NCBI GenBank assembly: GCA_007135125.1
Contig: SLJK01000113.1
Location: 1 to 44,258 of the forward strand
From: Syntrophomonadaceae bacterium
Lineage (GTDB): Bacteria; Bacillota; Dethiobacteria; DTU022; UBA8154
DNA length: 44,258 bases
Direction: 5' to 3'
The number at the start of each line of letters is the position of its first letter. Positions within the stretch are counted from its first letter, which is position 1. Below the pieces are notes generated by a model that worked only from the letters and a program-made list of their open reading frames with translations, was not told where the DNA came from and did not search any database. The position numbers were made by a program, and so were the translations under genes. This document shows, piece after piece, positions 9,933 through 20,770 of the stretch.

Positions 9933-10523
9933 CTAATCGTGGTCGTGGCCCTCATATACTTTTTCGTGCTCGGGAAACACCTCTTTACCCTCAGCATCAT
10001 AGATCTTTAAATCAAATTCTTCCGGCATATGTTCAGCAAATAAAAGGTATTCTCCTGCTTCAGCAATCTCGAAAGTGAAAGTGGTCTCCCCGGCATTGAG
10101 CTGCAGATCATACCCATAATCAATCAGAGCTTCAAAATGCTCACCGGCCTCGACTGGTTCCATCTCTGCTTCCCAGATATGGTGCGCATAAACTTCGCTT
10201 CTCTCCAGATCCCCTTCCTCCAGCATAAACAAAACGCACATGGAAGGATCATCGCTCTCCTTAAATTCCAGGGTATAAGTGTCGGCTGCAAACGATACCT
10301 GGCCGCTCCATTCAAATGGGAGCTGGTCATGTTCCAGATCACAATCATGTTCATCTGCACTTTCTTCCTCAAATTCGGTCCCGGTCCCTTCCACTTCATC
10401 ATTTGTAGCTACCTGTTCTTCATCAAACTCCTGTGCCTGATCTGCAACCCCTCCGGCACACCCTGTGACAACCAGCAGTCCTATTACTAAAACAGTCAAC
10501 ATCATCAAATTCCTATACATCAT
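9933..10523 (-). CDS. Predicted lipoprotein, acidic/His-rich, within the cobalt transporter operon
   Basis: MMYRNLMMLTVLVIGLLVVTGCAGG lipobox; DEHDCDLEHDQ and C-terminal EHEKVYEGHDHD; between cbiO and cbiM. Confidence 0.8.
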   Translation of the reverse strand: MMYRNLMMLTVLVIGLLVVTGCAGGVADQAQEFDEEQVATNDEVEGTGTEFEEESADEHDCDLEHDQLPFEWSGQVSFAADTYTLEFKESDDPSMCVLFMLEEGDLERSEVYAHHIWEAEMEPVEAGEHFEALIDYGYDLQLNAGETTFTFEIAEAGEYLLFAEHMPEEFDLKIYDAEGKEVFPEHEKVYEGHDHD

Positions 10524-10558
10524 AAAAAGTTCCTCCCCGTTTCAATAATTTAGTTAAT

Positions 10559-11401
10559 TTACTCCCTGTTTGCAACTGACCGGCGGACCGCTGCCAGAAA
10601 ATCGTGCTGCCCGGGAAGCAGCTGCGCAGCTTCTTCGATGGTCCGGGGTTTATAAGCGCTGTGCTTAAAAAGCTCTGCCAGCAGGGGTAGTGGTAAACAG
10701 GCATTTTCCATCAGCTTTTCATCCCGCATAAGATCTACCGTGCCGCATTCTAAAACGCGCCCCTCTTTCATGACCACAACTTCATCGGCCCAGGAATAAG
10801 CCAGGTCGACATCATGCGTACTATAAATCAGGGTTGTCCCCTGTTCTTTCAGTTCGTCGAGGATCTCCCTGAACTGCCTGGAAACAACAGGATCCAGGCC
10901 GGAAAAAGGTTCGTCACAGGCCATGACTTCCGGCTCCATGGCCAGGAGCCCTGCTATGGCCGCTCTTTTTTTCTGACCCAAGCTGAGGCAGTAAGGCGGC
11001 CGCCCGGCCAGCTCTGCAATGCCCACCCTGTGCAGGGCCGCATGAACTCTCCTATCAACTTCTTCCTGATCCAGCTTCAGGTTCCGTGGCCCAAAGGCAA
11101 TATCCCCGTATACCGTCGTGGAAAAGAGCTGGTTATCTGGATTGTCGAAGAGTAAACCGACTGCCCGGCGTACTTCGTAAATGTTCTCTTTACAGACCTG
11201 AAGATCCAGGACCTTTACGCTTCCCTCTTGAGCAGGAATGGTCCCGTTGATATGGTAAATCAGGGTGGTTTTACCGCTGCCGTTGGTGCCTATAATGGCC
11301 GTCTTCTTCTGCTTCTTTATCCGCAGGTTGACCTTCTGCAGCGCCACGGTCCTATCCGGATAGGCATAGTTTAAATTTTGTATTTCCAGGGCATAAGCCA
11401 T
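10559..11401 (-). CDS. cbiO: Cobalt ECF transporter ATPase CbiO
   Basis: Walker A GTNGSGKTT, LSLGQKKRAAIAGLLAMEPEVMACDEPFSGLDP. Confidence 0.93.
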   Translation of the reverse strand: MAYALEIQNLNYAYPDRTVALQKVNLRIKKQKKTAIIGTNGSGKTTLIYHINGTIPAQEGSVKVLDLQVCKENIYEVRRAVGLLFDNPDNQLFSTTVYGDIAFGPRNLKLDQEEVDRRVHAALHRVGIAELAGRPPYCLSLGQKKRAAIAGLLAMEPEVMACDEPFSGLDPVVSRQFREILDELKEQGTTLIYSTHDVDLAYSWADEVVVMKEGRVLECGTVDLMRDEKLMENACLPLPLLAELFKHSAYKPRTIEEAAQLLPGQHDFLAAVRRSVANRE

Positions 11402-12153
11402 TATAATACCACCTGTTCTATGATAATCAGCACCATTAAAAACCCGGCCGGGAATGCCGCCTTACCCAGGTCGCGATTCTCGATCGGTCTGGGTTTACCT
11501 ACCGGCACACTGCCCCTAAATCCGCGCGCTGTCATGGCACGGTAGACAGTTTCCGAACGGTTAATCGACTTAATCAACAGGCCTCCTGCCAATTCACCGT
11601 AAATCGGCAGCGCGCTCCAGTGCAGGCGGGGTGTAAACAAACGCGCTTTAAGGGCCCTGAGGGTGGTCTCCATTTCTTGGATAAAGAGAAACCCGTAGCG
11701 ATAAGCCAGGTAGATGACGGTGGTAATCGCCGCAGGCACCTTCAGGTGCTCCAGCGCCTCCAGCATCTCCTCGATAGGTTGGTTGGTAAAAACAAAGATG
11801 GTAAAGGTCATGGCAGTAAGTGCTTTCATGAAAATCTGGGCAGCCAATACGGAGCGTTCCGGGTCCGGTGGAACCCCTCCACCCAGGACCAGGGGTATGC
11901 TCATCAGTGCCAGAAAAGGAAGCAGAACCGCAAGTTTCTTTAATAGCTGCCCCGCATCCAGACCCCCCCACAGGGCAAATATTGTGGCAAAAACCAGGGA
12001 TATCCCTAGCAGCCAAAGACTGTGGAGGCTGATCACCCCAAAGACAAAGATAATCCCGGCCACCAATTTGGTGCGCGGTTCCCAGGGTTGCACTCCGGCG
12101 GCACCGCTTTGCTTGTTATTCATCTCCGGGGTATGGTGGTGATTATGACCCAC
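11401..12153 (-). CDS. cbiQ: Cobalt ECF transporter transmembrane component CbiQ
   Basis: MGHNHHHTPEMNNKQ... followed by a hydrophobic protein with ALKARLFTPR and MTARGFRG motifs of EcfT/CbiQ. Confidence 0.9.
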   Translation of the reverse strand: MGHNHHHTPEMNNKQSGAAGVQPWEPRTKLVAGIIFVFGVISLHSLWLLGISLVFATIFALWGGLDAGQLLKKLAVLLPFLALMSIPLVLGGGVPPDPERSVLAAQIFMKALTAMTFTIFVFTNQPIEEMLEALEHLKVPAAITTVIYLAYRYGFLFIQEMETTLRALKARLFTPRLHWSALPIYGELAGGLLIKSINRSETVYRAMTARGFRGSVPVGKPRPIENRDLGKAAFPAGFLMVLIIIEQVVL

Positions 12154-12189
12154 AGCTGTACCTCCTCAATTTTTCCGGGACCGACAAAT

Positions 12190-12230
12190 TAAAAAACCCC
12201 GGCCTTCGTTTATACAAAGCCGGAGTAATC
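12190..12230 (-). terminator. Rho-independent terminator/expression platform of cobalamin riboswitch 1
   Basis: Minus-strand CTCCGGCTTTG-TATAAA-CGAAGGCCGGGG followed by TTTTTT. Confidence 0.85.
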
Positions 12231-12239
12231 ATCCGTAAA

Positions 12240-12465
12240 AAAGCGCCAAAGTGAATGCACAGCGGCGCATTTTCGCGACCAGCCCTTTCACTCGAAGGGG
12301 AACGTAGCGACACTCAGGCAGGTCTCCTGGCTCACAGTCTTCATTTCCCCCTCCTTCCCAGCTTTTGGCCAGTGGTTTATGGGGTCAACTCGTGTTTACA
12401 GTGACGGGATCGCATCGGATTTACACCGATTTCCCTCTTCGTCCTCAAAAGGACACCTGAATGTA
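12240..12465 (-). promoter_or_regulatory. Cobalamin riboswitch upstream of cbiQ
   Basis: Minus strand contains B12 box GTGAGCCAGGAGACCTGCCTG (ggcaggtctcctggct on + at about 12317-12332) plus AGAGGGAAATCGGTGTAAATCCGATGCGATCCCGTCACTGTAA core. Confidence 0.93.
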
Positions 12466-12557
12466 TATATTTAATTTTCAACAGTCAAATCGTAACATAA
12501 ATCACCCCTTTTGTCTACACCCGTTTCTGTTCTATATCAAGACAAGTCTACATGTAA

Positions 12558-13841
12558 TTATGATAAAGCCGCAAAAGCCAGGGAAGCAGCTTCCAGGGTC
12601 TTTTCGATATCTTCACGGCTGTGAGCAAGGGAAAGAAAACCTGCTTCAAACTGCGATGGAGCAACATAAACACCGTTTTCCAGAAGTGTTCTGAAATAGA
12701 TTTTAAAACGTTCCAGATCAGATGCTGCCGCCGAAGAAAAATCATAGACCTTGTCCCCGCTGAAAAAGAGACTAAACATGGAGCTAACACGGTTAAGCTG
12801 TACCGTTAACCCGTAAGAAGCTGCACGTTCCTGAAGCCCACGGCTTAACATCCCCGCTTTCTGCTCCAGGTCCTCGTAAGCGCCCGGCCGTGACAGAACC
12901 TGCAAGGTCTTGATGCCCACGGCCATGGCCAGGGGGTTGCCGGAAAGGGTGCCGGCCTGGTAAACCGGACCTGCGGGGGCAACCATTTCCATAATCTCCT
13001 TTTTGCCGCCGTACGCTCCTACCGGGAAACCGCCGCCGATGATTTTCCCCAATGCGGTCAGGTCCGGGGTAACTCCGTAATACTCCTGGGCACCTCCGTA
13101 AGAGACACGGAATCCCGTCATAACCTCATCGAAGATAAGCAAGCTGTCGTAACGGGTACACAGCTCCCTCAGGCCTTCCAGGAAACCAGTCCCGGGGGGC
13201 ACAACCCCCATGTTGCCGGCCACCGGCTCCACAATAACGGCAGCGATCTCTTCTCCTTGCTCTGTAAAGATTTCCGTGACCGCCTCCAAGTCATTATAAG
13301 GTGCAGCCAGGGTGTCCCGGGCCGTACCGGGAGTCACCCCGGGACTGTCGGGAAGGCCAAGGGTAGTCACCCCGGAGCCGGCTTTGATCAACAGGGAATC
13401 GCTGTGCCCGTGATAGCAGCCCGCGAACTTGAGAATTTTTTCCCTTCCCGTATAGCCGCGAGCCAGCCTCAGGGCCCCCATCACCGCCTCGGTGCCGGAG
13501 TTTACCATACGCACCATCTCCAGGGAGGGAACTGCCTCCACCACCATCCTGGCCATCTCCGTTTCCAGCGCGGTTGGCGCCCCAAAACTGGTCCCTTGAA
13601 CGGATACCTCCCTGATAACGTCTACAACTTCGGGATGAGCATGGCCCAAAATAAGTGGCCCCCACGAACAAACATAATCTATATAGCTGTTTCCATCCGC
13701 ATCGTAGACCCTGCTTCCTGCAGCTTTTTCCAGGAAAACGGGATCGCCCCCTACACCTTTAAAGGCCCTGGCCGGGCTGTTAACTCCACCGGGTATATAC
13801 CGCACTGCCTCCTTAAAAAGCTCTACCGATCTGGAAAACAA
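12558..13841 (-). CDS. hemL: Glutamate-1-semialdehyde 2,1-aminomutase
   Basis: [32 protein letters not shown]... and [11 protein letters not shown]. Confidence 0.95.
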   Translation of the reverse strand: MFSRSVELFKEAVRYIPGGVNSPARAFKGVGGDPVFLEKAAGSRVYDADGNSYIDYVCSWGPLILGHAHPEVVDVIREVSVQGTSFGAPTALETEMARMVVEAVPSLEMVRMVNSGTEAVMGALRLARGYTGREKILKFAGCYHGHSDSLLIKAGSGVTTLGLPDSPGVTPGTARDTLAAPYNDLEAVTEIFTEQGEEIAAVIVEPVAGNMGVVPPGTGFLEGLRELCTRYDSLLIFDEVMTGFRVSYGGAQEYYGVTPDLTALGKIIGGGFPVGAYGGKKEIMEMVAPAGPVYQAGTLSGNPLAMAVGIKTLQVLSRPGAYEDLEQKAGMLSRGLQERAASYGLTVQLNRVSSMFSLFFSGDKVYDFSSAAASDLERFKIYFRTLLENGVYVAPSQFEAGFLSLAHSREDIEKTLEAASLAFAALS

Positions 13842-13948
13842 GTTACCGCCTCCATATGTACTAAAATTAATAACCCCTCGAACCGCTACAGCTGCGTCTA
13901 TTATTTTCCTGCGCAGACTTCGTGGCCTTGCTTCTGCAAAGGAATATA

Positions 13949-15502
13949 CTATTCGGCCTTTTTCCAGGTATCGATACTGCTCAAAATGGCCTCCAGCATG
14001 CCCTCCACGGTATAGTGCTCGGCTTCCACATCGACCGTGAAACCCCGGTCTTTTAGTGTTGAACTGGTAATGGGACCAATACTGGCCAGCATAATTCCCT
14101 CCAAAAGAGATTTGCTCTCTTCGCCGAGTAGATTTAGAAAATTGTGCACCGTCGAAGAACTGGTGAAGGTTATAATGTGGATACCCTTTTTTTCCAGCAT
14201 CTCCCGTAACAGAAGAAGGTTGCCTCTCCCCGGAGCGGTCTGGTAAGCTTCTACATCATCAACTTCAGCGCCCATGGCCAGCAGGGTTTCCGGAAGAATT
14301 TGGCGAGCAATATGGGAACGGGGAAGGAGGACTCTTTCTCCTGATTTCAAGCTTGCCTTCATCTCCTCCGCCAGGGCTTCGGCACGGTACTCCGGGGGCA
14401 TGCAATCCACCAAGAACCCTTTCTCCTCCAGCTCTTCGGCGGTCCTGGGGCCAATGGCACAGAGCCTTATCCCCTGCAGCACTCTTATATCACGCCCTAG
14501 GAACTGCAAACGCTCAAAAAAGAACTTCACTCCGTTAACACTGGTAAAAGCAATCCAGTCATACTCTTCAACACGTCGCAAAGCCTCATCCAGGGGGGCG
14601 TAATCCCGGGGAGGAACAATCTCCACAGCAGGAAATTCGAACGACTCTCCTCCCAACTCCTCTATCAGGTCCGAAAAATACGCGGCTCCTTCCGGGGGAC
14701 GGGTTACCACCACTCTCCTGCCAAAGAGTGGCTTTTTCTCTACCCACTGCAGCTGTTCACGCAGGGAGGCCACTTCCCCAACAACCACCACCGCCGGCGG
14801 TTTGAAATTAGCAGCACCGGCCTTATCTACGATATTGCTCAGGGTCCCCGTCAAAGTCTCCTGCTCGGGACTGGTTCCCCAGCGAATCAGGGCTGCAGGT
14901 GTATCAGGGCTGCGGCCGTGTTCCACCAGTTTCTTAACGATCAGGGCCAGATTGGAGACCCCCATAAGAAATACCAGAGTCCCCGAACCGGTGGCAATCT
15001 TCTCCCAACTGACCCTGCTGTCTTCCTTGAGCGGATCCTCGTGTCCGGTAACTACCGTGAAAGTAGAGGTAAAATCGCGGTGCGTAACAGGAATGCCCGC
15101 ATAAGCAGGCACCGCTATCGCGGAAGTGATACCGGGTACCACCTCAAAAGGAACCCGTGCTTGCTCCAGGGACTGGGCTTCCTCCCCTCCCCTGCCGAAC
15201 AGGAAAGGGTCTCCGCCTTTGAGACGAACCACGGTACTGCCATCCAGGGCACTTTCCACCAGCACCTCGTTTATCTCTTCCTGGGTAAGGGTATGCGCCT
15301 GGGGAGACTTTCCCGCGTAAATAAGCCGTGCTCCAGCAGGGGCATAACTCAATAGGCGGGGGTTTACCAGGTGATCGTAAACCACTACATCAGCCCTGGC
15401 AAGGCATTTTTTCCCTTTAAGGGTTAGCAGGTCTGCTGCTCCCGGTCCTGCCCCCACCAGGTAGACCTTGCCCGGCCTTGCAACTTGACCAAAATTATCC
15501 AT
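13949..15502 (-). CDS. cobA-hemD: Fused uroporphyrinogen-III C-methyltransferase/uroporphyrinogen-III synthase
   Basis: N-terminal [38 protein letters not shown] (SUMT); C-terminal [26 protein letters not shown]... (HemD). ATG at 15502 overlaps the hemC end. Confidence 0.93.
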   Translation of the reverse strand: MDNFGQVARPGKVYLVGAGPGAADLLTLKGKKCLARADVVVYDHLVNPRLLSYAPAGARLIYAGKSPQAHTLTQEEINEVLVESALDGSTVVRLKGGDPFLFGRGGEEAQSLEQARVPFEVVPGITSAIAVPAYAGIPVTHRDFTSTFTVVTGHEDPLKEDSRVSWEKIATGSGTLVFLMGVSNLALIVKKLVEHGRSPDTPAALIRWGTSPEQETLTGTLSNIVDKAGAANFKPPAVVVVGEVASLREQLQWVEKKPLFGRRVVVTRPPEGAAYFSDLIEELGGESFEFPAVEIVPPRDYAPLDEALRRVEEYDWIAFTSVNGVKFFFERLQFLGRDIRVLQGIRLCAIGPRTAEELEEKGFLVDCMPPEYRAEALAEEMKASLKSGERVLLPRSHIARQILPETLLAMGAEVDDVEAYQTAPGRGNLLLLREMLEKKGIHIITFTSSSTVHNFLNLLGEESKSLLEGIMLASIGPITSSTLKDRGFTVDVEAEHYTVEGMLEAILSSIDTWKKAE

Positions 15503-16427
15503 CCGCTTCGCACCTCGCCTGCTCCAGTATAGCCCCTCCTCCTTGGGCAAGAAGCTTTTCTCCCAACTTCAAACCGACCTCTGACCCTGAGTGCGGGAAA
15601 CCCCTCTCTTCACCCCGCAGCAGTCTGGAACCATCCAGGGAAGCAATGACACCTTTAAGAATGATAGCAGTTCCCTGTACTTCGGCCAGGGTTCCCACGG
15701 GCACATGGCAGCCGCCTTCCACCCTGCTCAGGAAAGCCCGTTCCGCCAAAACCGCGGTATGGGTGGGAAAATGGTCCAGGACCTTAGCCAGTTCGGCCAT
15801 CTCTTTATCATCGCTGCGAACCTGCACTCCCAGCGCCCCCTGTCCCGCCGCAGGCAGGCACATGTCACTTGCAAGAACCTGTGTAACCTCATCTTCCCAG
15901 CCCAGGCGCCTTATTCCGGCCATAGCCAGGATTATACCGGCCAGGTTGTTTTCCGAAAGCTTTCGCAAGCGGGTATTGAGATTGCCCCGCACCGGGTCAA
16001 AAACCAGGTCGGGACGCAGATGCCGAAGCTGAGCGATGCGTCGGAGGCTGCCGGTCCCCAGCCTCGCTCCTTTGGGAAGGCTCTTCAGTTCCTCGGCCCC
16101 ACTGCTTACGAAAACATCCCGTGGGTCCTCCCTCTCCAACATGGCAGCGATAGAAAGTCCGTCGCTGCCGGAAGTGGGAAGATCTTTCATGCTATGTACT
16201 GCCAGATCTATCTTTCCGGCCAGAAGAGCGTTCTCCAACTCCTTGGTAAAAACGCCGGTACTTCCAAACTCACCCAGGCCCAGGTTCTGTTTTTCGTCGC
16301 CCTGGGTACGAATAATCTTTAAGCTGAATGCAAAACCGGGAACTGCAGCCTCCAGTGCAGAAAGAACAAGCCTGGCCTGTGCCAACGCGAGTTGGCTTCC
16401 CCTGCTTCCTATAAATATAGTTCTCAT
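15495..16427 (-). CDS. hemC: Hydroxymethylbilane synthase
   Basis: MRTIFIGSRGSQLALAQARLV... DLAVHSMKDLPT. Confidence 0.96.
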   Translation of the reverse strand: MRTIFIGSRGSQLALAQARLVLSALEAAVPGFAFSLKIIRTQGDEKQNLGLGEFGSTGVFTKELENALLAGKIDLAVHSMKDLPTSGSDGLSIAAMLEREDPRDVFVSSGAEELKSLPKGARLGTGSLRRIAQLRHLRPDLVFDPVRGNLNTRLRKLSENNLAGIILAMAGIRRLGWEDEVTQVLASDMCLPAAGQGALGVQVRSDDKEMAELAKVLDHFPTHTAVLAERAFLSRVEGGCHVPVGTLAEVQGTAIILKGVIASLDGSRLLRGEERGFPHSGSEVGLKLGEKLLAQGGGAILEQARCEADG

Positions 16428-16436
16428 CCTAAAACC

Positions 16437-17096
16437 TCATTTATGCTTTATATAGTGTTCCACAAACTCCAGCGCTTTACGCTCCAGTTCCTCTGCTCCC
16501 AGTGTTTGAAAAGAACGATAAAACTCCCTGCCGGCCAGCTGCCGGAAAACCTCTTTCCTTTTTTGGGGATCTTCTACAGCACGAAGAACAAGCGGCCGTA
16601 TCTTTCCCAGAAATTCTAAAAAGGCCTCGCAGTCTGCCGAGAAGATCTCTTCCAGCTGTTCTCTAGCCAGGCGAGCCCAGGCAGGACTCCTTCCTTCGGT
16701 AGAGATGGCAATGCTCAAGGGACCCCTGCTTACCACCGATGGAAAAAAGAAACTGCAGAGAGAAGGATCGTGGACATTGTTCACAAGTACCTGCCGCGCA
16801 AAACAGTCGCGTGAAACCCTCCCGTTAAACTCGCGGTTGTCCGTAGAAGAAACCACCAGCAAAACATCATCCAGGAGGTGGACCCCGTAAGCAGCTCCGG
16901 CATAGTGGAGCTCTGCTCTCTCTACCATTTCCTGCACTTCCCGGCAAAGAGTAGGACTGACCACAAGGACCCGGGCGCCGCTACTAACAAGGGTCTTTAT
17001 CTTGCGCAGCGCCACCGCACCTCCCCCCACCACAAGACATTTTTTGTTGCGCAGATCAAGCACAAGGGGGCAGTAATCTTTCAACAGGTTTCCCAC
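16437..17096 (-). CDS. Precorrin-2 dehydrogenase/sirohydrochlorin ferrochelatase-type (Met8/CysG N-terminal family)
   Basis: NKKCLVVGGGAVALRKIKTLVSSGARVLVVSP... Confidence 0.9.
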   Translation of the reverse strand: MGNLLKDYCPLVLDLRNKKCLVVGGGAVALRKIKTLVSSGARVLVVSPTLCREVQEMVERAELHYAGAAYGVHLLDDVLLVVSSTDNREFNGRVSRDCFARQVLVNNVHDPSLCSFFFPSVVSRGPLSIAISTEGRSPAWARLAREQLEEIFSADCEAFLEFLGKIRPLVLRAVEDPQKRKEVFRQLAGREFYRSFQTLGAEELERKALEFVEHYIKHK

Positions 17097-17133
17097 GCTT
17101 TCCAGGTATCACAAAATATTGCCATAGAAGTAC

Positions 17134-17787
17134 TTAACAGACTGCTTCGCCGTCATATTCAGATTCGAGATGATCCAGGCTGTTAACGCAGCCCACTTTA
17201 AATTCAGCTCCCTGTTTCTTCAGCAGGCTTACCGAAGCGTTGTCCACCTGGATTTCCCAGAGCTGCTGGATTTTCTGTTTCAAATAACAATGCAGAATGG
17301 AACGGATAAGTCCACCATGGCTTACTACAACAACAGTGCCCTCGCTTTCACGGGTAGCAATGTCCCTTAAAAAAACCTCCATCCTCTGGCAGACCTCTGA
17401 AAGAGTTTCCCCGCCGATAGGCGCGCGCTGAAAGGGGTCATCGAACCACTTGCGCACTTCCTCCCCATAAGACGAACTGATCTCGTTGTAGGTAAGGCCT
17501 TCCCACTCCCCAAAATTTATCTCGCGTAAAAGGGGGGTTTGGACCGGGAGAACACCATGCTTATTGCCTATAGCCTCCGCAGTCTGTACAGCCCGCTGCA
17601 GATCGCTGCTGTACAGGCCCTTCAGGTTAAATGACGAGAACCGTTCAGCCACTTTTTTAGCCTGCTCAAACCCCTGCTCAGAAAGCTCTACATCGCTCCA
17701 GCCTACGAAACGTTTTTCCTTATTGGATATGGTTATCCCGTGGCGTACAAGATAAATCTTCAGCAGCAGAATCCTCTCCTTTTTCAC
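17134..17787 (-). CDS. cobC: Alpha-ribazole phosphatase (histidine phosphatase family)
   Basis: KIYLVRHGITISNKEKRFVGWSDVELSEQG...; adjacent to cobT. Start uncertain. Confidence 0.85.
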   Translation of the reverse strand: MKKERILLLKIYLVRHGITISNKEKRFVGWSDVELSEQGFEQAKKVAERFSSFNLKGLYSSDLQRAVQTAEAIGNKHGVLPVQTPLLREINFGEWEGLTYNEISSSYGEEVRKWFDDPFQRAPIGGETLSEVCQRMEVFLRDIATRESEGTVVVVSHGGLIRSILHCYLKQKIQQLWEIQVDNASVSLLKKQGAEFKVGCVNSLDHLESEYDGEAVC

Positions 17788-18829
17788 TTACTCCCGCTTC
17801 ACTAAAAGTAGCCATTTCCTGCAGTATCCGGGCGGAAGCTTCAAGCACATGCATGGCCAGCACGGCACCGGTTCCTTCTCCAAGGCGCATATGGAGATTG
17901 AGATAAGGTTTCAGTTCCATATACTCCAGAAGCAGGTCATGACCGGGCTCCTGGGAAAGATGGGAGGGAACCAGGTAATTCATAACCAGGGGATTAAGCT
18001 TCACTGCTACCAGCGCCGCTACGGTAGAAATAAAACCATCGATCACCACCGGACAGCGGGAAGCTGCCGCGCCCAAAATCAACCCGGTAAGTCCGGCAAT
18101 CTCCAGTCCCCCTACCTTACTTAAAACATCCAGGGGATCCCCGGGTTCGGGCCTGTGTAAAGCCAAAGCCTTCTCTACAGTAGTTATTTTTTGGGCCAGC
18201 TGCTCATCTTCCAGCCCCGTGCCCCTTCCTACCACAGAAGCAGGAGGATAGCCGGTCAGGGCAGCCATAACGGCGCTGCTGGCCGAAGTATTGCCAATTC
18301 CCATTTCACCTGTAGCCAAAACTCCTACCCCGGAATCGATCTCTTCCAGGGCGATATCTATACCGTTAAGAACCGCTTTCTCAGCCTCTGCCAGAGTCAT
18401 GGCTTTCTCCCGGGCAAAGTTACCGGTTCCAGACCGCACCCTGGCCGCCGTGACCTCTTTTAACTCAAGTTCACAGGTAACCCCAATATCAACAACCCTT
18501 TCTTCTACTCCTCCCAGACGGGAAAGCACGTTTATAGCTGCCCCCCCGTTCACAAAATTGGCCACCATCTGGGCCGTAACCTCGCTGGGAAAAGCGCTGA
18601 CACCCTCTTCGGTCACCCCGTGGTCAGCAACCATAATCACAACTTTTTTGCGGGTTCCCAGGGGGAAATAGCCGCCGTTTATCCCGCCCAGCTGCACCGC
18701 CAGGTCCTCCAGCCGCCCCAGGCTTCCCTGGGGTTTGGTCAGCTGGTCCAGCCTCTGCTGCACTTGCTTCATGGCACCAAGATCAAGGGGTTTGATCTGC
18801 GCCAGGGTACTTTTGATTCTCTCATGCAT
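17720..18829 (-). CDS. cobT: Nicotinate-nucleotide-dimethylbenzimidazole phosphoribosyltransferase
   Basis: LDQLTKPQGSLGRLEDLAVQLGGI..., MVADHGVTEEGVSAFP, GEMGIGNTSASSA. Confidence 0.96.
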   Translation of the reverse strand: MHERIKSTLAQIKPLDLGAMKQVQQRLDQLTKPQGSLGRLEDLAVQLGGINGGYFPLGTRKKVVIMVADHGVTEEGVSAFPSEVTAQMVANFVNGGAAINVLSRLGGVEERVVDIGVTCELELKEVTAARVRSGTGNFAREKAMTLAEAEKAVLNGIDIALEEIDSGVGVLATGEMGIGNTSASSAVMAALTGYPPASVVGRGTGLEDEQLAQKITTVEKALALHRPEPGDPLDVLSKVGGLEIAGLTGLILGAAASRCPVVIDGFISTVAALVAVKLNPLVMNYLVPSHLSQEPGHDLLLEYMELKPYLNLHMRLGEGTGAVLAMHVLEASARILQEMATFSEAGVSEKGEDSAAEDLSCTPRDNHIQ

Positions 18830-18845
18830 ACAGTATCACCTCATT

Positions 18846-19940
18846 TTATATTTTTTGCAACACTTCCTGCAACTCTTTTAGCAACTTTTCATTTTCCCGG
18901 CGCGTTTTTACCGCTATGCGAAAATACCTCCCATCAAGGCCGGGATAATTGGAGGCATCGCGGAGCAAAAGCGCCCTGGAAGCCAGCTCCTCACAGAGCT
19001 CCTTACTGCTAAAACCTTCCCTCTCGCCCCGTAATAACAAAAAGTTGGCCTCCCCGTTGTAAACCTTGAACTTCTCCAGCTGCCGCAGCTCCTCCTGCAA
19101 AAAATCTCTTTCACACCGGATTAATTCCAGGGAACGGGAAAGATAATCCTCCTGGGCCAGGCAGTAGAGGCCGGCCCTCTGGGCCAGGGCATTTACCCTC
19201 CAGGGATCACCGTTCTTTGTCAACAAACCCACCTCCTGTTCCGGACCGACCATATATCCCAGGCGCAGCCCGGGCAGTGCCCATAACTTAGTCAAAGAAA
19301 TAACGGTCCAGAGGTGGGAATAGTCACTGTAGGCAAAGCTATCCCGCAGTGGCTTGCCTGTAAAAAGGAAAAAACTTTCGTCCAACAGCACTGTCGCTTC
19401 CCTGGCCGAGGCCTCTTCCAGCATCCTCTCCAAAAACTCCCGGGGGTAGGAAATCCCCGTGGGGTTGTTGGGATTACAGAAAACCAGCACATCTCCGGGA
19501 GAAAGGCCTGCGGCAGGGAGCTGAAAATTCCGGGAAGGGTTTTCCAGGGAAAGAGGAAGGCGCTCCACCCTGGCGCCGGCCAGCCTGGCAGCCCGCTCAT
19601 ACTCGGCAAAGCTGGGAGAAGGGATAATAACCCGTTTGGGCTTTTTCCAGAGAAAGAAGAGGTGAATCAGCTCGTTTGCCCCGTTCCCCAGCAGGATACG
19701 CCCCTTATCCACCTTCAAGAAAGAACATAGGCCGCGACGCAGCTCCCTGGCATGAGGAGTTGGATATTGAAGAAGATCCTTCTCCATATGCTTTTTCAAC
19801 TCCTCCAGAAGACCCTCCGGAGGACCGAGAGGATTTATATTAGTGCTGAAATCACAGAATTCTGCCGCTGATATAGCAAAACGTTCTGCCGCTGCCGCCA
19901 GATCTCCGCCGTGTCCTCCATCCTCCTGTTCTGCCCGCAT
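18846..19940 (-). CDS. cobD: L-threonine-O-3-phosphate decarboxylase, PLP-dependent
   Basis: GHGGDLAAAAERFAISAAEFCDFSTNINPLGPPEGL... and SLTKLWALPGLRLGY. Confidence 0.92.
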   Translation of the reverse strand: MRAEQEDGGHGGDLAAAAERFAISAAEFCDFSTNINPLGPPEGLLEELKKHMEKDLLQYPTPHARELRRGLCSFLKVDKGRILLGNGANELIHLFFLWKKPKRVIIPSPSFAEYERAARLAGARVERLPLSLENPSRNFQLPAAGLSPGDVLVFCNPNNPTGISYPREFLERMLEEASAREATVLLDESFFLFTGKPLRDSFAYSDYSHLWTVISLTKLWALPGLRLGYMVGPEQEVGLLTKNGDPWRVNALAQRAGLYCLAQEDYLSRSLELIRCERDFLQEELRQLEKFKVYNGEANFLLLRGEREGFSSKELCEELASRALLLRDASNYPGLDGRYFRIAVKTRRENEKLLKELQEVLQKI

Positions 19941-19990
19941 TTCAGCTCACCTCATCTCATAACCTTAAATAATCAAAAATCCGCTGAACC

Positions 19991-20770
19991 TTAAAACAAT
20001 CCTACACACAAGAGTATTCCCAGCAAAAACCCGGCCTCGGAAACCTCATTAATTGCTCCCAGCACATCGCCGGTCAGTCCTCCCAGGTGGCGGGCCACAA
20101 AATACGCCAGGAGCCAACCGCTGAACAGGGCCACCACCATACCACTGGCCAGGACCGGTAGCAGTTCTGGCCTCCACCAGGAGAGTAGTCCCAAAACCAC
20201 CAGCCCATTCAGGAGAGCGCTGAGCAAATGTTTCACGGTCAACCCCCCGATAAACTGGCTTCCCAGGCCGTCTCCCCGGGCCGAAGAAAAAGCGGAGCCT
20301 ACCAACACCATATTCCAGCGCCCGGCAAAAAACATGCCGAAAAAGGCCAGGGGCAGCAAGCTGGCTTGAAGTCCTACCAGCGAAGCATATTTGAAAAGAT
20401 AGACCACAATCACCGCAAACATGCCTACGGGACCCACATCACCGCTGCGCATGATAGAAAAGGCCTTCTCCCGCTTCATTCCGCCCACTGCCCCATCGGC
20501 AGTATCTGCCAGACCGTCGATATGTAAGCCCCTGGTTATAATGAAGGAAACCATAAAGGCCAACGCCACCAGGGGGCCCTGGGGCAGTATATGCCCCCCT
20601 ACCAGGACCAGTCCCCCGAAAATAAATCCTAATAGCGCCCCTACCAGGGGAAAAGAGGGGGCTCCGTCAGATAGCTGAATTGGTTTCTGGAAAAAGCGGC
20701 TCCCCACCGGTATAATAGTTAAAAATGTCAGCGCCACTACAAATTTCCTCACAGTAAGATCCCCCAACAC
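19991..20770 (-). CDS. cobS: Adenosylcobinamide-GDP ribazoletransferase
   Basis: FLTIIPVGSRF..., GLHIDGLADTADGAVGG... MRSGDVGPVGMFAV. Confidence 0.95.
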   Translation of the reverse strand: MLGDLTVRKFVVALTFLTIIPVGSRFFQKPIQLSDGAPSFPLVGALLGFIFGGLVLVGGHILPQGPLVALAFMVSFIITRGLHIDGLADTADGAVGGMKREKAFSIMRSGDVGPVGMFAVIVVYLFKYASLVGLQASLLPLAFFGMFFAGRWNMVLVGSAFSSARGDGLGSQFIGGLTVKHLLSALLNGLVVLGLLSWWRPELLPVLASGMVVALFSGWLLAYFVARHLGGLTGDVLGAINEVSEAGFLLGILLCVGLF

